Both the position numbers and the translations under genes were made by a program. From Coprinellus micaceus (lineage: Eukaryota > Basidiomycota > Agaricomycetes > Agaricales > Psathyrellaceae): a DNA stretch of 64,000 bases. The notes beneath the pieces were generated by a model. That model did no database searches. It saw only the letters and a list, made by a program, of their open reading frames with translations, and was not told the origin of the DNA. Of this stretch, positions 23,501 to 35,800 are shown piece after piece (position 1 is the first letter of the stretch; each line of letters begins with the position of its first letter). The stretch is from positions 434,001-498,000 of the forward strand of contig OX596334.1 of NCBI GenBank assembly GCA_951394405.1, read 5' to 3'.

Positions 23501-26474
23501 GCTAACGTTTCCCTACCTAGGGCACAGTCCTCTTCCTGTCTTTGTCTCTTCTGGGCGGTTAAAACCGCCAAGAGGAGTACGAACCCCCGCACGACCACCT
23601 AGACGACCTCGGGTTATTTTTCTACCTCAAGGTCCAGCACGTTCGATCAAACGCGCTGGATCGTGGATATGCCTCGTACTTACGGTGCACCCAAACAATT
23701 CAAAGTGCCGTACCTACGACTACGGTCCAACTGCGAGCCTCGCGTCGATCCGTCGAGTCTACCCAAGCTCCGATCTGCTCGATTGCATCACCGCCCCCGC
23801 GTCCAGGCGCAGGGAGGGACGGGCTCTGTGTGTGGAGAGCCAGAGGGTGGGAAGTGTAGAAGGCAGTGCTTTTCTGGCGGGGAGGGACGTTATGGGGAGG
23901 GCGTGTGGGTGGAGCATGTACCTATGGTACGTCTCTGCTCGATTACTCGCATTCTGCATTTCGATCTTCGCGGGCTCCTTTATTACCTGCTTCATTTGTT
24001 CCGCCCTTTCTCCCGGTTCCGTCGACTCATTTTCTTGCTGTGCTTCTCTCGAGGATGGGGGCTAGTCGTAGGCGTTCATGTTTCGCCATTCTCTAAGTCT
24101 TCGTTGGCCACATCCCCCCTTGGTGGTGCTCTTCATTTTAGCCCAGACATCCGCTGACGATGGTCCTACAGGTTGAGAGGATCCTGGAAGACGCTTCTAC
24201 AATAGAGGGTTCTCGCCTTGTTCCAGAAGGCGCACCGGCGTCCAAGCCACCCGCCAATCTCGAGAACGGAAACGCCATGTCGGGAACCTTCGCAGAATCC
24301 GTTCAGGGCACTTTACATAGATACTCAAGATCAGCCGTCCCATTCGCGTATGTACGCCAGGCGCTGTCAGCTATACCTGCCTGTCGTACAGATCCAACTA
24401 GGCTTCTCGGTCGGTCAGCGGTCTATGGCGGGTCAGACAGTCAATGTCCAGCGCCAAACTCCCGGCCGTGAAACGACGAGGGCGATGGCGACGACGGAAG
24501 CCCCTTTGAAGATTCCGTTAGACGCTTATCGGCCCAGAGATGGAAAGTGAGGGATCATGTGGGGAAGAGGAACAGGAGGGGGGAGGTGCAAGACGCTCGA
24601 GTTGGAAGGAGGTTGCAGATGGGCGGGTAGATGTCTCAAACGGGAAAGGGAGTCGGCAGGAAGTAACGAGGGCAGACGCAGGAGAGAGTGCGGGGTGTCT
24701 TGATGCTGAAAACGCAGATCTAGGGAGCCGGCGGGGAAACGCCAAGTACTCCCTTTACACGGAGAGGGGGAGGGATTAAGGGGATGAGGCGGGATGGCTA
24801 GAGAGATGCGGATGGGTGGTGCTCAACGGCGTCAAGGTTGGCATTAGCAGGCCCCCGACGGGCAACGCGAGAAGGCAGAGGTGGTCATGATGGGGGAGAT
24901 GGGGCGAGGACGAGGATGGGCGTCTATTCGAAGCAAACGCGGACTTCTGGAGGATGGTGCCGTAAAATCGTGGCTTGGGCGCCATCATGACGTCGTCCTC
25001 GAGGTTCTTAAGCGCCCACCTGTGGAGAGCTGAAACGACACCGCTGCCACATCGCCTTTAGAGCCGGGTGGAGGTCGCTGTAGGGACGGTCTAGACAGAC
25101 GAGACGGAGGGAGAGAGGGGAAAGCGTTGGAAGCCTCCGAAAACTTTAGCGCTGGGGAGGGAAGCACAGCCACCAGGCCAGGCCGATGCCGACCCGATGG
25201 CCGAAGCCCGACGTTCGATGCGCGGCAAGCGCGTTCTCTCCACTTGACCACGATCCTCTGTTCCCTTTCGCTCGTCCCCACCTCATATCGCCCTTCACGC
25301 CTTCCATGTGGACCATAGCCATGAACCTTTCTCTCCGCCCTCCGCTGTCAACCCTCACCTCGAAAACAAGATGAAAAGGGTAGAAGAGCGAGGTATCGAT
25401 ATGCGATGAAATATTGTACCCCGGTCGCTGGAGAGCAGGGCTTCTGGACTGGGTGGGACCGAACCCAAGGACGCTCGAGGTACGTATTTCCTCCTTCCCA
25501 GTTCCTTTTCGTCATATCCCTCCCCGCTCATACCTTCATCTCCCCTTTTCACCCCCTCTACGATGTTCTATCCTCCCTCCTTCATGCTGTTGTTCCCATT
25601 CGCCCTACGTTGGGTTGACCTTTCTCGCCCTTCTATTCTTGTCTATGCTAATCCCCCTCCGACAGGCTTCCTACCAACGCCTCCCACTAGAAGATCTTCT
25701 CTCGGGGTCTGCATCCCACCTCCGTGACCGACATGAACACGACGCCGCCGGCGTCACCCGGTACGCCTTCGCAAGTGGCGGTTGCTTTCATCGAGGCGAT
25801 GCAAGATCCCTAAACGCGTTTTCGGATACCCTCCTATGATTCCTCTCCACCTCAAACCCGATGTCCCCCCAGTGAGTCGGACGGTTTCCTTCCGCGTTTG
25901 CCTTCGTCAGCCGCGCAGGGGGGAGGTCTTGGCGTGGCTGTGGTGAGGGACTCGATGAGGGACGTGGTCAGCGATCGGCGAATTCGAAGGAAGCAAGGCG
26001 TAATGGGGAGGGGCGGTGGTGGTGATAGCGCCTTGACGATGGAGTATTAACCACTACACCAACCTTTCTTGTAATTGGCCCTTGTTACCCTGCTTATAGC
26101 CCATCGCTGAAGCAGCTGATGGCGGAATTTGGGACAGCTTGGGGCTGCACGAACGGTCGTGTTCTTTGCCTCGGTGGAGGGGCCAGCAGGCCCCCGCGAG
26201 CCATAGCAGAGACCGTCCTCTCTTCGACACTCGGAGTGTGTGCATCCTTTGCGAAATGCGTATGTAGCATGTTTACTTCGTGGTGCCGAACTTCCTGGAA
26301 CACCTTTGGAGAGCATGCCGCGGGTGAGCCGCATGAGGTATATACGCATCCAGTAGTCACGTCACAAGGAGTCACAACGCAGGAGCCACGAGGCACCAAT
26401 TCCATATCATATTAAAGCTGGCTGAAGTCGTGGTCCAAGCCACTCACACCTTTCCCTCAACACACATATACACG
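20584..26474. other. Gene-poor tract with diverged repeats, left part
   Basis: No intact gene was recognised. It holds many GC-rich frames without domains, pyrimidine-rich stretches of about 150-200 nt that start with GTACGT and look like long introns (for example 23935-24100 and 25483-25670), and segments resembling others further right: 22815 resembles 28485, about 24950-25330 resembles about 30510-30870, and 22330-22365 resembles 34852-34890. On the minus strand two adjacent exon-like frames (21500-21230) may be the 3' end of a gene. Confidence 0.4.
21225..21525 (-). CDS. Possible 3' end of an unrecognised minus-strand gene
   Basis: Two frames can be joined across a short intron with a GTACGT donor and a CACCAG acceptor (about 21338-21390). 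The first contains DSQTTLALVIVRKSTVTAS and YSLVGIESASREVLGAL. The second contains DEDAVHVTAEILQTIRTQW and ends HPIPHRIHASL before TGA. The first is preceded by a pyrimidine-rich stretch ending CTACAG that starts with GTACGT at about 21605. Composition and splice signals look like a real gene, but no family was recognised and upstream exons could not be fixed. Confidence 0.3.
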
Positions 26475-26877
26475 ATGCCCCTTCCCCTTGTTGGTGAGCC
26501 GCCTTTAGTCCACCCCAGCCTTCCTTCCACTGACCAGGCCTACGCAGGTGCTGCTCTCCTCATTGCTGGTGCCACGGCAGTCACGCTGCCCGTGGTCGCC
26601 CCCGCAGTGCTGAGTGTTGTAGGCTTTTCCTCGACTGGAGTGGCGGCAGGTACGACCCTCGGCGTGTCCCGAACACACCGATTTTCGACACTCACAACGA
26701 AATCTAGGATCTCTTGCCGCAGGAGCACAAGCCTATTTCTATGGTGCCTGGACGGCTGGTGTGTTCTCAACGCTCCAAGCGGCTGGAGCGACAGCAGCGG
26801 CGCCTGTTGCAGGTACCGTTGCAGCCAAGGTTGGAGCTGGCGCGATGGCTGCAGCCGCTGCGGCCTTCATTCTCTAG
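26475..26877 (+). CDS. IFI6/IFI27 (ISG12)-like small hydrophobic protein
   Basis: Three exons (26475-26493, 26548-26649, 26708-26877) joined across introns of 54 and 58 nt give 96 residues. The peptide begins MPLPLVGAALLIAGATAV and carries the family signature GFSSTGVAAGSLAAGAQA followed by a Gly/Ala-rich hydrophobic tail (FSTLQAAGATAAAPVAG; VAAKVGAGAMAAAAAA). It is almost entirely hydrophobic, so it is expected in a membrane. The interferon-induced 6-16/ISG12 family occurs in animals and many fungi; animal members act at mitochondria or the ER, and the fungal function is unknown. Each exon is too short to be seen without splicing. It is the only clear gene inside a roughly 17-kb gene-poor tract. 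A CTGAC-like branch site and CAG/TAG acceptors support both introns. Confidence 0.8.
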
Positions 26878-29800
26878 GTACTATTTACCCCGGGCCACCC
26901 ACGACGGAAGGAGTGTTTACGGTGCTCGATTTCTGTTGTAACCAGTCTTGGCTACTGTTGGCCCATATGCGTGTGTTACAGTGTCTTGCATACTGGATTG
27001 TGTTTGCATTCTTTTTTCAAAGACGTGACAAGGTCCTGATTTTGGATCAAAAAAGAGCTAGTTGCGGTCAGTGCCGGGTGAAGGACCATTGGCCGATATT
27101 TATTTGTATCCCGTTCTCTACCGTGCATGCCTGGAGGTGCAAGTTACCTGGTCGATAGGCCACAAGCATTCTCCGTTCTGAGCACGACACAAGCCTCCTG
27201 TACCGGCTTGCAGCCTTCAAACTCCGCCCTAAACGTGATCGTGAGGTCAACACGAAATTAAGCGCCCATGCCACCTCACGACCACACCGTTCAATCTTGC
27301 TGCGATTTCCGCCCTCCCTTTCTCGCTCTCAGCTTGTGCGACTACCCAGCCGGGGTACATACCACGCCTCGGCCTCGTACCATGGACCAGGGTGATTCAG
27401 GTGCCAAAGCGGGCGGACACTGCTCTATCTGCCTACAACGACCTTAACCCTCACCGCAACAATCCCCACTCAGCCTCGACACTGGCATTCCCCTGGAGGC
27501 ACAGACGGACGAATAGCGGGAAGTCTTTAACCTGCTTGAGCGTAACGAGGTAGAAACAGAATCCTGGTGAGTCTGTCATACCTTGACAAGTGGATGAGAA
27601 TATTGGGATCGAGCGGTTCGGCTGTATATCGTACCTCCTTGAGCTTTGTTTACGCCACCATTCTGCCCACTCTCCACCTCCGCATCATTCTTCCTCACTT
27701 CCCCCTTCCTCACCGTACCCCTTTACTGACCTTCGACCTCTATCCGTAGAATTGTCGAACACCCACTGCCAATAATGCTTTCGCACGGAGGATTGACCGC
27801 TTCCCTACAGCGGGTCGCCTCTCCACCTCCCCGCCGTCCACGAAAGACCCGTCCCGGAGTCCTGGAGGGGGCCTACGACCGCACCCATTGTCCGTCCCTG
27901 TGCCGTTTTATGAGCCGTAGGGCTTTCTGAAAATTTTGGAAGACGACGAAAGTCTCTGAAGAACCTACGTCCTGCCCACATCTCCACCTCCCATATCCCT
28001 CTTTCGCGCTCTGCCCAGACGTTTCAACTCATTTCTAGTACCCAGAGGATCAGCACCCTGACGAATGGACACCACCCCAATCCCATTTTCACGAGATCCG
28101 ATGTCGAGGATGTTCTCTCCCGGTTCGAGCGCCGGCAAAGACGTTGGATTTTGTAATTGAACTCGGGTTCAGGTGCATTCCCCAACACTCTACCCCTATT
28201 AGAGCACGGGCTGAAGGTATTCTTCCAGTGCCAGCTTCATCAAGGAATGCGCTTCCCAACGCCTAAGAACGCCCTAACGATCCGGTTGTCCACCCCGCAA
28301 CTCAACCGCATCGACACTTCGTTCCGAGCCCCATCCTCCCCAAGTAATCTTCAAAGGCATTCGCAACACCTTCGATCACCCCATGCTCTATTCGCCCCTC
28401 GGAAGTCATCGTCTGCTCCCCAGCTCCACCCTGGATCACCTGAGGAGCCCCTCGACCCGCAAGCCATACGTCCTTCGATCAAGGATACGTTCGGTTCGAC
28501 GGAAAGCAAGGGCTACCCCCGGACCTACCCAGCAACAGGTTTCCCTCCCCCGTTTTACGACGCCCACTCGGCCCTTCCCTGGCCGGGGAAGGCTTGACCG
28601 TGGCCTATATTTCGTCGTCGACCGGAGTGTTGGGCCAAAATGGCTCGACGATACACGACATATCGACGTGAAGGTCATACTCTCGCAGTTGAAGGCGGCC
28701 GTAAGCCAACAAGCCACCCAACCGCTTACTCGCATAACACCGCCTCCTTCGCCACTCTCCAATCGAACCGCCATCTACGTACTCCAGTATTCGAAGCTGT
28801 GGAGAGAACAAAGTCAGCGCTACGGGAAACCCTTCGACGTACCGCACTCCCGTCCCCTTACAGCGTTGACCTGCTTGGGGAAGTTGAGGACGGCGAGGAC
28901 TGCGGCGCGGCGCACATACGTGGTCGAGCTTTCTAGCTATGCAACGGAGAGGACTTCATATCCTGAGGAGGGGCGACGTCGTGGGGCGGGGGATGTTCGA
29001 AGAGCCAGAGGGTAGAACGGGCGGAAGGGTGATACTGCGCCTCATGCTCTGGGCCTCTCGGCAATGATGGTGTCCTTGTACTATATCCACTGCCCGAATG
29101 TCGAGGAAGTCCAACCAACACTGCCGACGAGCGGGGGTGAGCACGCCATGCCGCTGGTGACGGGCCCTTCGCATTCCCCAACCACCTTCACCGAATCCCA
29201 TTCCCTCGAAGTAGAGGGGAGACCCAGCTCCCTGTCGTGCTCGTCATGTTCCATCGCCACCCTCCATCCACTCTCTCCACTCACACCGCCGTGCCCACCC
29301 GAAGCCTATGTATTTAAGGCTCGGCGTGACACCGCCCACCCACATTGCATTCACCGGCACCACTGTGGGGAACACGAGATGAGACGTCGTTTGTTCCATA
29401 GGAACGGCAAGAGGGGAAAGGAGGTAGGATGGGGGATAAAAGTGATAGTGGGGAGGATTTGAGGGTGGTGGTAATGAGGATCTGGTTCTCATAATGGGTA
29501 CGTCGGGTCTACATTCTTTCATCGTTTTCCCGGGTAGTTTCCTGTCTCTTTATTTCCCCTCGTGCAGCTGCAGCCCGCTGACGACCTCCTTACATGTTAA
29601 GACCATCGAGATGGATGCCTTCAAGGGACAATATCTCTGCCGTGCCCACAGGTCCGCCGTTAGAGGGCAGTTCCGCCGTAGCACAATCGACCTCGAGAAC
29701 GTAGATCATTGCGGAAGGACTCATTCAACCTTCCTCAAATGCCAGTCCAGCATCACCCCCCTTCACTTCATGCTTACCATCACGAAGTTCCGCCAGGCCT

Positions 29801-32800
29801 GGAGAAAGTCCAACCAAGAGTCCCACCCAATTGGGAGACAAGCGCGGGTCGTGCAGTCCGCGTAGAGCCAGTCGACATCCCGAAGGCCGAGGCAACCTTG
29901 CTCACGTCAATCAATGAGGAAGGTGATAATACGTGGCGTGATACCATAGACGCCCGGAGTAACTACCCTCCTGGACGTCGTGTTGGAACTCGACCCTGAA
30001 GCCCTGTGGACCGTGGTGCCCTGCACGACTAACTGTGCTGACGGAGATCACCAGCACGACACTATTCGTCGAGGGATCATGCATCCCCAGGGTCCCCCTT
30101 CCGGCAGCTCTTCGAGGCGATTTTTTCGGGATCGAGGACAGTCGTCGGCGCAGCGTCATTACGGGCCCTACTCGCTCATAATAGAAAGCATTCACAAATC
30201 GAGGAGAGAGCGGGAGGAGAATCAGCGGGGTTGAAGCCAAACGAACCCGAGTCAGTGAGCAGGTGTAAAGGGCTGGCGGGGTAGTCTTGGGGAGAATATC
30301 TTTGGAGCCAGCGGGAGTGTGCGAGGCGCGGAGAGGGGATGGTGTGGTAGGGAGAAGGTGGGGGGATGGCGGGGGTAGGTCGGCAGAAGGGGATTGCACA
30401 TGAATGACGCCAAGCAGTGGGGATAGGGCATGGCGCAAGAGTCAACGAGGTGTTCTGTGGGCGGGGGAAGTGTGTAGCTGTTGGGGAAGGCGGGGCGGGA
30501 GGAGTGTAGCTGTCGAAGACACGGTGCCGTAAACGAAGTGGCGCGGACATCACAGTGACGTCGCCCCCGAGGCGATTAGGCGCCGGGGGATAGGCGCCCA
30601 GTACAAGTCCGTTGAGACGTCGATGTTCCGAGCCTGGTGCAGATAGCTGGAGAGTGGGGAGGAGGGAGGCGGGAAGAAGAGACAAGTTTCGAGTCAGCCC
30701 ACCGTGTTTGCGAAAGGCCGAGAGCACAGCCACAGGCTCAGGCTGACGCCGATGGACGCCGATGCTCGACACCGACGGCTCTCTGCTCTCGACCACGATC
30801 CTCTCTCATGACTCCCTGCCTCTACGCCTTCCATGAGGTCCTTCACCCCGACCCTCCTTTGACTCAACGGTTGTAAATCCCCGGTTCCCCGCCAGCCTTG
30901 CGCAACGACATCCCAATCCGCCTTTGCCTTGCAAAACTCGCCCACACCCGCTAGTATTGGCCTTTGACGACAACCTGCACGACCACAAGAACGACGTCCA
31001 TCTATGACATAATTCTACGCTCCGCTCAGTCGAGGGGAGTTGTGACGCCTGATCCATGCACCCAGCGCGAACCCCCTTCAGCCACGATCCGACGAATATC
31101 AGACAGCCATGTTGAGTAGCTCTAGGCAAGGCTCGATGTCAATCAAGGAGGCCGGTTAGGCTTCGTTCTCCTCGTAGCCACCTCTCCCACACACCACCAG
31201 ACGTACAGGATCACAATCGACTAACGGGGATTTGGTGATCCCAATCCTCGACTTCAGCATCAAGCCCACATTCTTCCACCCGGGTAAGAAGATGAAGGAA
31301 TCGAGAAGGAGCCGTTTTGGCGAGCATCTTCGAAACCTCACAGGGTTGGATAGCTCTGATAATTGGCGTTGGGGCTGGAAAGATGGTGGTACGTTCCCTT
31401 CTGTGAATCTTTGTGCCCCCCTCTTTGCGTATGCAGTTTTCCTTCACCTCCCTCTCCCCTCAGTCACTTCCTCTCGACTTCTTGTCTCCCCATCCCTTGA
31501 TAATGCAGCCTCTGACTCTGTACCTCCTTCATACCTTACCCATACATTGTACTGACAACTCTTACAGGCGGTCGTCCTGCGAACTGACGCTTACACACGG
31601 CGAGGGTCACCACATAGTATGCCGATCCAGCAAGACCGAAGCCCACTATACCGCCCTTCTGCATCACAAACGCGCCAATCTGCGAGCAGCAACCACATTC
31701 TTCAATTCGATCCGAGACCCTCTGGTCCTCCTCATGGACCTACTTACCCTCCTCTCCGCCAAACACCACCCACCGCATCGTGAACCATCTCCTCCCCTGG
31801 TTGAACCAAGCCTCTATCTCAACAACGCTGCGTCAAGGACATGGGAGGAAGGATCCGCGTTTTGGCGAGGCGCCGTTCGCCCTCCGAAGCTCCGTCACCA
31901 AGTTCGCTTCCATAGTGCCGAGTATGGCGTCCTAGTCGCCCTGACGTCCTCTCCCACCGCCATGTTCTCGACAGTGTTCGACCACCTACCGTTCTGCCCT
32001 CCAAATCCACCACCCGAGTACACGTTTCTCGGAGCCCATGTCGAGGCGCCAGACGACCTTCCGTTGACCACCACGTTTATCAGCACAACACCGACCAGGC
32101 GGTGGCTTACCGCGCCGGGTTCCTCAGACGAGCGGTGGAGGATATCGACTGGGTTAGGAGTCGGGAGAAAGGAAGCGCGAGCAAGGCCAAGTCTAGTGGG
32201 GTGATCAAGGGGCAGCGGAAGAGGTACCTGGGGGCGACGAACGAGACCCCGACGTCATACCCGGTGTCTTCTCCCATTGCGCATTGCTTCTGGACTACCA
32301 ATACTACAACGCCCGCTCCTGCCTCCCCCACATACTTTGATTTCTGCTTTCCCGCTTTGCGCTCCCGATTTCCTTACTTGTCTCTCCCTACCTCTCGTGC
32401 CCTCTCTCGCCTTCCCATACTCCGTCGTGCTTCGTTTTGCCTCTCATGTCGGTTGTTTTCTTTTCGTTTTCTTACCTCAAGCGCCAGCCTTGCTTCGATA
32501 CCCGGTGAGTCCATAGCTCCATCCCTCTGCCATTGCAGATCAGCATATTGACGACTTCCTCGTAGTTGACCAACCTACTGGAGATGGACGAGCCCCCGTC
32601 GCCCTCCTCAACTCGAGGTTCGATTCATTTCATCTTATCAATACCTTCGTTCTGTATGAACTGCGTATCGTTCTCTGAACATGTTGTTTACAATAGTCTG
32701 AGGAAGAAGCCCACCCATCGATTCTGTAAAGCAAAACTGTGTATTCATATTCGTCGATGTCAATCGTACATGAAGCAGAAGGCCACGTTGCACGGTGAGG

Positions 32801-35800
32801 CCCATACAGAAGACACGGAACTTCCGAGGCATCGGATGCCGATGGTGGAGGAAGTCAGAGGAATCGAGAGCAATCCTGGGATAAACTGGCGGGACTACTC
32901 GACTCAAGTAAACTCGTCTTCCAATTCACTCCATAAGTCGTCCCTGCGTAGCGTCGACCCGCACGATCCTGAGAGACGCGTACTCCATGCAACCCCCTAA
33001 TTGAAGGGAGGTAACGAGGGTGAGTTGCTGTCGACATCGACGAACCCCCGGAACCTTCGACGCCTTCACGAATTCGCCGTAGCCGGCACCCAGCCTCGAC
33101 CGGCAAGGTGAGGCCCAGCGAGAACCTCGCCGGGCTCGTGAAGGGTGGATGTTGGGTTGTCTTCGACAGGGGAAGTGAGGGGGTTGCCCAAGTGGCCTGC
33201 CAGTGAAAAGCGATCGTTGGGCAGACCGGAGGCGAGTCGAAAAGGCTGTTGCTCATCGCATCGCTGCCTATGGATGGGAATCGTGGGCTAGATCGGTACG
33301 TTCGGATATCGGTACCACAGCATAGTCACCGTCCACGCCGATATAGCTCCTTTCCTGGCTTCGAATGCTCGTATTCGCAGCGGAGGGTCGGCGGGGTTTC
33401 TACAGCTTGGTTTGTTGGAAGTGACAGTACAGCGTCGATGTCGATTCAACGGTCGATTCAACGGTCCATATTTCGTTTCAGGGTGGCGTAGAGGTAACAC
33501 AAGCATTTAGTAGCCAGTGACGGGTTGAAGAGGCCTGGAAACAATGCGAGGGATGGGTGGCGTCAATAGACGTGTTGAGACGGTCGTAGCATCTATCGCC
33601 TTGGTCTCTTCGTCAGTTCGCCATCGAAGGTGAGGATTGTTATCGTGGGACACTCGGGTGACGCAGAGAGGGCCGGTATATGCAGCCCCAAAGGAAAGGA
33701 CGGACGGGGTGTGCGGGCGTCGGAGGTCGTGTTGGGCTTTCTGGATGTAAATTGGGGAGGATGGTGGGCGATGACGGGTGGATGGCGTGGGTACGGTTGA
33801 GGGACGGGGTGGGCGATGGGGTATACGGATCGTTGGACACGCCAGTCGGCGTTGGGCAGGATTCGTTGGGCATGGTGACACTGTAGGTAGACCTTTAGCT
33901 AGGACTCTAAGTGGAAAGGAGTGTTGGAGAACGTACCTGAGCTATAGTTGAGGGGGACAGTTCTACACTTTTTGTAACTATCGCGGAGAGAGAGGTTCAC
34001 CGGCACCAGGCATCGCGTGAGTAACAACGAAGGCGAGTGAGGACCGGAGATACCGCAGGCAAAAATTCAGACTGGAGGTCGCGGGTTGAGTATACAGAGG
34101 GGATATGGGGACGCACCGAGAGATGGAGTACGTACGTGATTCCAAGTTCCGATTCTTGAAGGTGTCCAGGACGCCCTCCGACCCATGTTGCCCAGCAGGC
34201 GAAGCAATAGATATAGAGGTTGGCGTAAGAACCCTCAAGATCCTCCGGGGCGGATGGCTGTCAGCTTCTGGAGAGCGAGCGTGAGGCAGCGCGCTATCGG
34301 TAGGGTTGAAATACTCCCCCGCAGGGAGTGCAGCAAGTTCTCTTCGAGAGTTCTACGAGGAGAGGGACCTTGTTAGTACGAAGGTGCGAGCGGAAGAGGA
34401 AGAGAGGGAGGGTGGGCAGAATGTTAGGCAAAATAAACGCCAAGGCCATGATGTAAAAAAAGGGTACTGACACCCAAAGATCACAAACTCACCAATGTTC
34501 AGCCTTGTGTTCGTTTCCCCCAGGCGAAGTCCAAGGCTTCTCCCACCCTCCACCCCTCCATGAGAATCCCAAGGGGTTATGTCGGTGTCGATTCTGTGTG
34601 CGGTAGTGAAGAGCGCTTTCTGAATAAGGCGTTGGACGGCGAGGGGCCAAGAGACAATGGCCTAGGCATTTCTAGACGGGAGCCCTGCGAATGACCGAAG
34701 CCAGAGTCGTTCACGCATCGTCGTTGAGGCGCCGTTCGGACAGGATCTTCCGCGACGGTTGTAAGATTCGCGGCACTCGGTGAGCTTCCCGAGTGGAGTA
34801 GCAAAGGGAAGGGGAGCTGAAAAACGCAGACAGAGTGTATGGTGTAAGAGAAAGAATTTGGCAAAGCGCCCGTGGGCATGGGCGTCTGATCCCAAATTTG
34901 TGGCTATGCCCCTGTTTCCCGCTTGTCCTTCTCCATCGCGTTCGGGCTGAGGCGCCAAACCTTGTCTCTCTCCTCGGCTCCTCACCGTCTGCATTCTCTT
35001 CGCTCGCGAATATTCAGACACATGGTCCCTCGTGGCTTTCTCGCCCATGACGGGGACGGTCGCCTTCCGCTCAGTTCTGCTGACCTAAGGTAAGGCCCAG
35101 TGTACCGATCCCCTGTCTTCCAAAGGAGCTGAATTATCAACAGCGCCCAGCTCATCGTAACTTGCTCAGCGCACCCTGCTCTCAACTACGATCCTCCCTC
35201 CCCAATCTCCTTCATCATCCCGTCTCCGCGCAGCTCCCTTGTGCAAGAGCAGTCTGCTTTTGAACCTCCGCGGTCGCCTACACCGTTGAGCTGCAGAGCT
35301 CTCAACCGCATCCCTCGGGAGCCCGAAGCACCTCGAGACTAGATTAGCGTGCATGCTCGTCACCGCCAGCCCCTGCGGTTCTTGGCTTAACGATTTTCAA
35401 CAACACACATTGGCAACGGGTCCGTCCATCGACTGTTCGACAGTATCCCTCGTCAACATCGACATCCTCCCCCCTGCTCGTCCCCCTAGATCAGGGGAAA
35501 TGGAAAGTAGAACCAGAGAGGCAAAGGATCGGTCGAAGGACTCGGGGTTTCGAGGGCGCGTTGGGGTGGTGGGAGTTCGCGCTGTTTGGGTGTCTCGAGG
35601 TACGCTTTCCTGCCGCATTGCCTCTTTGCCGATTTCCCCTTACATCCCATTCTTTCGTGCCCACATCTCAGTGGGTTTCTCTTCCTCTTCCAACTCCTGT
35701 AATCCGTCGCCTTTTCTCCTCGTGCTTTCCCCCTCTTGTTACACTCCAGCCCTTCGCTTTACCCGCTACTCACATCTACTTCGATACAGTCTACTGACGG

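Noticed and set aside
28157..29015. Plus-strand frames of 146 and 210 codons
   Set aside because: Pro/Ser/Arg-rich, no domain, within the tract of diverged repeats; they could be fragments but cannot be supported as genes.
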